From: a virus | Virus record (IMG/VR): IMGVR_UViG_3300027631_000127 | Location: 1-24,575 of that record | DNA: 24,575 nucleotides | Strand: one strand, 5' to 3' | Shown here: positions 20,744 to 24,575 of the stretch, one piece after another | Layout: every line of letters begins with the position of its first letter | Position numbering within the stretch: the stretch's first letter is position 1 | Notes under the pieces: generated by a model | Databases searched by the model: none | What the model saw: only the letters and a program-made list of their open reading frames with translations | Told to the model about the DNA's origin: nothing | Made by a program: the position numbers and the translations under genes

Positions 20744-20758
20744 TATAAATATTTATAA
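20744..20758. promoter_or_regulatory. divergent class B elements forming a 14-bp palindrome
   Basis: TATAAATATTTATA (20744-20757) is a perfect inverted repeat. It gives an ATATTTATA copy on each strand: 17 bases before the minus ATG at 20726 and 3 bases before the plus ATG at 20762. Both flanking genes are tagged. Confidence 0.6.
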
Positions 20759-20761
20759 AGT

Positions 20762-21241
20762 ATGAATATCCAGATTACTGAGACTCAATACAGGAAACTA
20801 ATTGAAAATCATATAGAAACCAATGAAAAGCCGGCTGTTATATTCGATAATCTCTATGGTACGGAACTTTCTCAACAATATGAATTTGGTGAAGGTTTAA
20901 CCTCAGACGATGTTTGGGATATGTGGGTTAAGTGTAGGGAATTTGAGGATTGTAATCAGATTTTAGAATTAACTAAAAAATTACCAGTTATATTCCCGTA
21001 TATTAATGTAAGCAAATTAGATAATCGCCAAAAAGTTGAAATACTAATGGGTATGGCTAGTGAATTTAATGTTTTCGATATAGTTTCATTTGCTGTCCAT
21101 AAAATATATGGGGATAATAATTTAGAACAAAAAAGACTCATAAAACAATTACCGCCGGAAGTTGCTTACAAGCTTCAGTGGGTTTTATCACAACATAGTA
21201 TGGACATAATAAGAACAAAATTCGATATAAATGAAATTTAA
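20762..21241 (+). CDS. tagged helical protein of unknown function
   Basis: 159 residues. The start MNIQITETQYRKLIENHIET is the ITExQ form of the tag, with LIE and HIE as possible cleavage sites. The rest is mostly helical: DDVWDMWVKCREFEDCNQIL, repeated helix pairs through KVEILMGMASEF and EQKRLIKQLPPEVAYKLQWV. No family was recognised. It leads a three-gene tagged operon and overlaps the next gene by 11 bases. The ATATTTATAA element 3 bases upstream is shared with the divergent tagged OmpA-like gene. Confidence 0.78.
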   Translation: MNIQITETQYRKLIENHIETNEKPAVIFDNLYGTELSQQYEFGEGLTSDDVWDMWVKCREFEDCNQILELTKKLPVIFPYINVSKLDNRQKVEILMGMASEFNVFDIVSFAVHKIYGDNNLEQKRLIKQLPPEVAYKLQWVLSQHSMDIIRTKFDINEI

Positions 21242-22808
21242 ATCACTATTAGAAAACATACTAACCGAGGCTAGTAAACGAGATGTTTTAATAAGTAAGC
21301 TCGGTGTAAAAGAAGTTGAGGCCGATGTACTATCTAAAGTTGCTGGGCCATTATCGGTATTTTTTGCTTATAAAATATTGGAAATGTACGAGAAAGATTA
21401 TTATGATAATGTTTCTGATGAAAAAAGAATTACAATAATAAACCAAAAATCCGCACCAGAACGTTTTGCTCTTGTTAATGGTAGTAATTCATTTACTAGA
21501 GAAAGGGACAAGATGCGAGGTATCATGGATTGGGTTAGAGTTGCTTTAGGTGGTAATGTTAAAACCTACCAACAATTAAGTTTTAATGAGTTATATGATG
21601 AATCTGAAAGATGGCATGAATCTCTAGGTGTTGGTGAATCTAAATTTGACTATAATGAAACAAATGAAATTATATTAGATTTTAGAAAAAACGATGAAGG
21701 ATATTATTGGGTTAATTTAGGTGAAACAAATTGTCCAGACGAAGCGAAAAGAATGGGTCATTGCGGAAGTACTAGAGGAGTTTTATATTCATTAAGAAGT
21801 TTTAAAAAAATAGAAAATGATCACACCCTAAATAAGAGCCATTTAACCGCGTCAATAGATAATTCGGGCACATTATTGCAGCTAAAAGGTCAGAAGAATT
21901 CAAAACCAACAAGTGAATACCATTCAGTGATTTTACCATTATTTTATTTAAAAGATGGTGGAGAATTTGAAGTAGATGGAGAATATGAAACAAGTGAATA
22001 CTTAATTAACAATATTGGCTATGAGTATGATAGTTCTAGAGATTTTAAAATTTCAGATTTAACTAGTGAAGAGGTATCAAAATTATATACGGATCGCCCA
22101 AGATTGTTTACTGGTAGACAAGAAAAGAAATTATTAAAGAGTTTAGGTTTAATAGAACCGGAACAATATAATTTTAATTTTACTTTAAATATTGGCCCCA
22201 AAAACGCAGAGGATTACATTAGAGGTGAATTGACAAACATTGTTTATGATATCTTAATGGGCGACACATATCAATACTGGGATAATTACGAGTATGCTGA
22301 TTGGAGATCAGCTATTGATTATGATTTAAATGATGAGAATGCACAAAGAATTATAGGAATATTGAAACAAAAAAATGGTATTGATGAGTTTGATGGAACA
22401 GATTTAAAAGATATAATTGAAGAATATGATCATGATGATGAAATTAAAGACAGATTGCGTGCATCAATAAATGACGCAGAATCTCAAGATTATGAAAGAT
22501 ATATGTATGATGAATTAAAAAGTGCCTTTAGTGAATTCGGTAATGTAACTAGTATGAATGACGAGGGTGTTACTATTGAGATTAATTTAGAAGATTTAAT
22601 TTCATCCAACAAAATTGATGATGAAACAATGGACGAATTAATTGAACGCTGTGGTGATGATACCGCAGATGGTGAATGTTTATTTAGCGAAATGTTGGGT
22701 GACGGATATATTGAAAAGGCTAGATTTGATGTTGATAATAGATGGTACCCATCAATAGATAGAAATAATTTTAATGAAATTTTAAACGATAGATTAGATG
22801 AAATTTAA
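21231..22808 (+). CDS. tagged protein with RMGHCG domain
   Basis: 525 residues. MKFKSLLENILTE (1-13) is a short tag like those at 17165 and 22798. Residues about 127-240 repeat the core seen in the 17165 protein: WHESL (128-132), EIILDFRKNDEGYYWVNL, RMGHCG (174-179), YSLRS (186-190), LTASID, LLQLKGQKNSKP (215-226). The C-terminal 300 residues are very acidic and have no recognised domain. It is a paralogue of the 17165 gene in the core, with unrelated tails. It overlaps both neighbours by 11 bases with the same ATGAAATTTAA junction. Confidence 0.8.
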   Translation: MKFKSLLENILTEASKRDVLISKLGVKEVEADVLSKVAGPLSVFFAYKILEMYEKDYYDNVSDEKRITIINQKSAPERFALVNGSNSFTRERDKMRGIMDWVRVALGGNVKTYQQLSFNELYDESERWHESLGVGESKFDYNETNEIILDFRKNDEGYYWVNLGETNCPDEAKRMGHCGSTRGVLYSLRSFKKIENDHTLNKSHLTASIDNSGTLLQLKGQKNSKPTSEYHSVILPLFYLKDGGEFEVDGEYETSEYLINNIGYEYDSSRDFKISDLTSEEVSKLYTDRPRLFTGRQEKKLLKSLGLIEPEQYNFNFTLNIGPKNAEDYIRGELTNIVYDILMGDTYQYWDNYEYADWRSAIDYDLNDENAQRIIGILKQKNGIDEFDGTDLKDIIEEYDHDDEIKDRLRASINDAESQDYERYMYDELKSAFSEFGNVTSMNDEGVTIEINLEDLISSNKIDDETMDELIERCGDDTADGECLFSEMLGDGYIEKARFDVDNRWYPSIDRNNFNEILNDRLDEI

Positions 22809-24575
22809 AGAAGTAATATACAGTTTATTAACCGAAAATCAAGAAGGTATATATAAAAAATACTTCTCTGATGTTGAAAGAAGAACATTCATTAGAATAG
22901 CGGACGCCGATCCCAAGACAAAAATTATTGATAACAAAATTATTAAGTTAGGATCATATTACTCCTTTTTAATTAACATGTATAGAAACGGTAATTTGAG
23001 ATTTGAAGATTTACCAAAAGCAACAGAATATCTAGAATTAGTTTATAAATATAGTATTAAGATTGGTCAAATGGAAATAGGTTCAATACCAGATCTATAT
23101 GATATTGTTAAAGATAAGATTGCAAAAACACAAACATCATTAGCTACAATAATTGCAGCGCTAGATCCAAAAGAATATGAAGTAAAACATAATGGTGATA
23201 GTTGGTTTATTATAATACCTAAAAGTGAAAAATCAGCGTCTTATCTTGGTGTTAATACAGAATGGTGCACCGCTTGGGGAGAGTATAGTTTAAATCCTGC
23301 GCACAAAGACAAAACAAATCGTTTTGATTCATATTCTTCTCCACAAAATCCATTATACATCATTGTTAATAAAGAAAATGATAACGATAAATACCAATTA
23401 CATTTTTCAAGTGATCAACTTAAAAACCCGGCAGATAATGAAATAACGAATAGACCTCAATTCTTTAATGATAGGTTGGAAGTTAAAAAAACATTTTTTC
23501 CGTCATTATATATTTCTAATCCAGAACTTGATAATGTTAAATCAGAACTGTCAAAAGCTAAAAAATTCTTAAGTCAGGCTGATTTATTAATATTAAGAGA
23601 AATTGTGTATAAAGAATATGGTGGTGTTAACCCGTTTATTGATGCATTAAACGGTGAGAATGAAGATGATATAATTAATTTTATTTCAGATGATAGTGTC
23701 AAATGTTCTGTAATTAGAGGTGATTTAGAATTCGAAGTTAAAGGCCTATCGTCTTCTGTTGATGGTTATGATGATGCCTTAAGAACACTAAAAAACTGGG
23801 AGTATAACGCATACAATGATGTCTTGGATTCAGAATATTATAACTACAAAAGTGATGCTAGTGAAATTTTATCAGGTTATCTATCAACTTATTATGAAAA
23901 AAATAAAACTATATTAATTGGTGATTTTGGATTTTATTGTAGAACTTATGATAACTTTATAGAATTTGCTGAGAATTCTGGGTTATATAAAGACGAAAAA
24001 GTTAGAGATGCGTTTCTTGATGAATTTGCAAAAGAAACCTCCATTAATTTAGAAAATGCTGTTCGAGAAATAATTAAAGAATATGAAGGTATATTAGATA
24101 TTGAGTCAAATTGGAATAATAGTAAGACATTAAAAATGCCAATAGAAAAAATAATTGAATTTGTTAATGAAAAAGAAGTATATTCAATAGAATCCTTTGA
24201 TACATTTATTGGCGATTATATTGATTATCACGATTTACCAACTTCTGATTATGTTGAGTACCCAGAATATGATTATGGTTATCCCCCACAAGAAATGATG
24301 GATGAGGCCTTTGATGAGTATTTTGAAAATAAACATGAGGAATTTTTTGATGACGAAGAAACTGGATGCAAAGAAATAAGAGGAAAATTAATAAAGATCT
24401 TCGAAAAATATTTTACTGATTCTGGTGTATATGAAAATGAATTCGTTAAAATAGAATTAAAACAACCCTGGTTTAAAAACTTTACATGTGAAAATGGGGT
24501 TGATGTTAAATTACATAATAAAAAGACTAATAAAACAGAAGAGGGCTCTGTTCAAGTTGACAACCTAGTTAATTA
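22798..24575 (+). CDS. tagged protein with WCTAWGEY motif, truncated by window edge
   Basis: An open frame of 592 codons runs from the ATG at 22798 to the right edge without a stop. MKFKEVIYSLLTE (1-13) is the short tag. Residues about 128-225 hold YEVKHNGDSWFIIIPKSEKS, NTEWCTAWGEYSLN (153-166), NPLYIIVNKEN and KYQLHFSSDQ. This W-C-T-A plus LYI...KYQ pattern is one I have seen in phage proteins of unknown function and is a distant analogue of the HCG core of its neighbours. The remainder is acidic, with a Tyr/Pro/Asp-rich stretch near residue 480. It overlaps the previous gene by 11 bases. Confidence 0.8.
   Translation, partial: MKFKEVIYSLLTENQEGIYKKYFSDVERRTFIRIADADPKTKIIDNKIIKLGSYYSFLINMYRNGNLRFEDLPKATEYLELVYKYSIKIGQMEIGSIPDLYDIVKDKIAKTQTSLATIIAALDPKEYEVKHNGDSWFIIIPKSEKSASYLGVNTEWCTAWGEYSLNPAHKDKTNRFDSYSSPQNPLYIIVNKENDNDKYQLHFSSDQLKNPADNEITNRPQFFNDRLEVKKTFFPSLYISNPELDNVKSELSKAKKFLSQADLLILREIVYKEYGGVNPFIDALNGENEDDIINFISDDSVKCSVIRGDLEFEVKGLSSSVDGYDDALRTLKNWEYNAYNDVLDSEYYNYKSDASEILSGYLSTYYEKNKTILIGDFGFYCRTYDNFIEFAENSGLYKDEKVRDAFLDEFAKETSINLENAVREIIKEYEGILDIESNWNNSKTLKMPIEKIIEFVNEKEVYSIESFDTFIGDYIDYHDLPTSDYVEYPEYDYGYPPQEMMDEAFDEYFENKHEEFFDDEETGCKEIRGKLIKIFEKYFTDSGVYENEFVKIELKQPWFKNFTCENGVDVKLHNKKTNKTEEGSVQVDNLVN

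Overview
The window is an AT-rich, tightly packed stretch of a tailed double-stranded DNA phage, probably a large T4-like myovirus, infecting a Bacteroidetes (Flavobacteria-like) host. The phage assignment rests on an endolysin, homing-type endonucleases, many small phage-type hypothetical genes, genes on both strands that overlap or abut, and a recurring N-terminal peptide resembling the T4 capsid-targeting sequence. The host assignment rests on promoters matching the Bacteroidetes TTTG / TAnnTTTG pattern, start codons without Shine-Dalgarno sequences, and a lipoprotein and secreted proteins with short Bacteroidetes-style signal peptides. No terminase, capsid, tail or replication gene lies in the window, so the exact phage group cannot be fixed. 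I see no tRNA, CRISPR array or insertion sequence, and no gene-free stretch longer than about 200 bases.

Layout. 1-2467 (minus): three virion-like genes, two with the N-terminal tag. 2550-4819: a lipoprotein, an HExxH metallopeptidase-like protein, small hypotheticals and a two-helix membrane protein. 4887-9052 (minus): an overlapping four-gene glycosyltransferase operon (Skp1-GlcNAc-transferase type, two GT-A-like proteins, and an HtrL/YibB + DUF3431 fusion). 9163-11749: small genes, an IMPDH/GMP reductase relative, a ribbon-helix-helix protein and a DUF1599/Nmad1-like protein. 11789-13791: a GIY-YIG/NUMOD homing endonuclease, a second HExxH protein and a tagged coiled-coil protein. 13784-15142 (minus): P-loop NTPase, secreted DNA/RNA non-specific nuclease and a small protein. 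15357-17086: membrane/coiled-coil protein, tagged protein, GIY-YIG-like protein and zinc-finger protein. 17165-24575: tagged proteins with a shared RMGHCG domain, a GH19 endolysin, a secreted small protein, a tagged OmpA-like protein, and a three-gene tagged operon running off the right edge.

The central observation is a system-level one. Ten otherwise unrelated proteins start with a short helical peptide ending in a glutamate-terminated site such as LISE, ILTE, LLTE, ILNE, VISE or ILSE. This resembles the T4 prohead-targeting peptide that is removed by the prohead protease. The inference is that these are cargo proteins packed inside the head and possibly injected with the DNA. Every tagged gene belongs to a transcription unit whose first gene is preceded, in coding orientation, by an ATATTTATA or GTATTTATA-like element. 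The apparent early or metabolic genes instead carry host-like TATATTAG/TATATTTG boxes. The two motif classes therefore seem to separate a cargo/late regulon from an early regulon.
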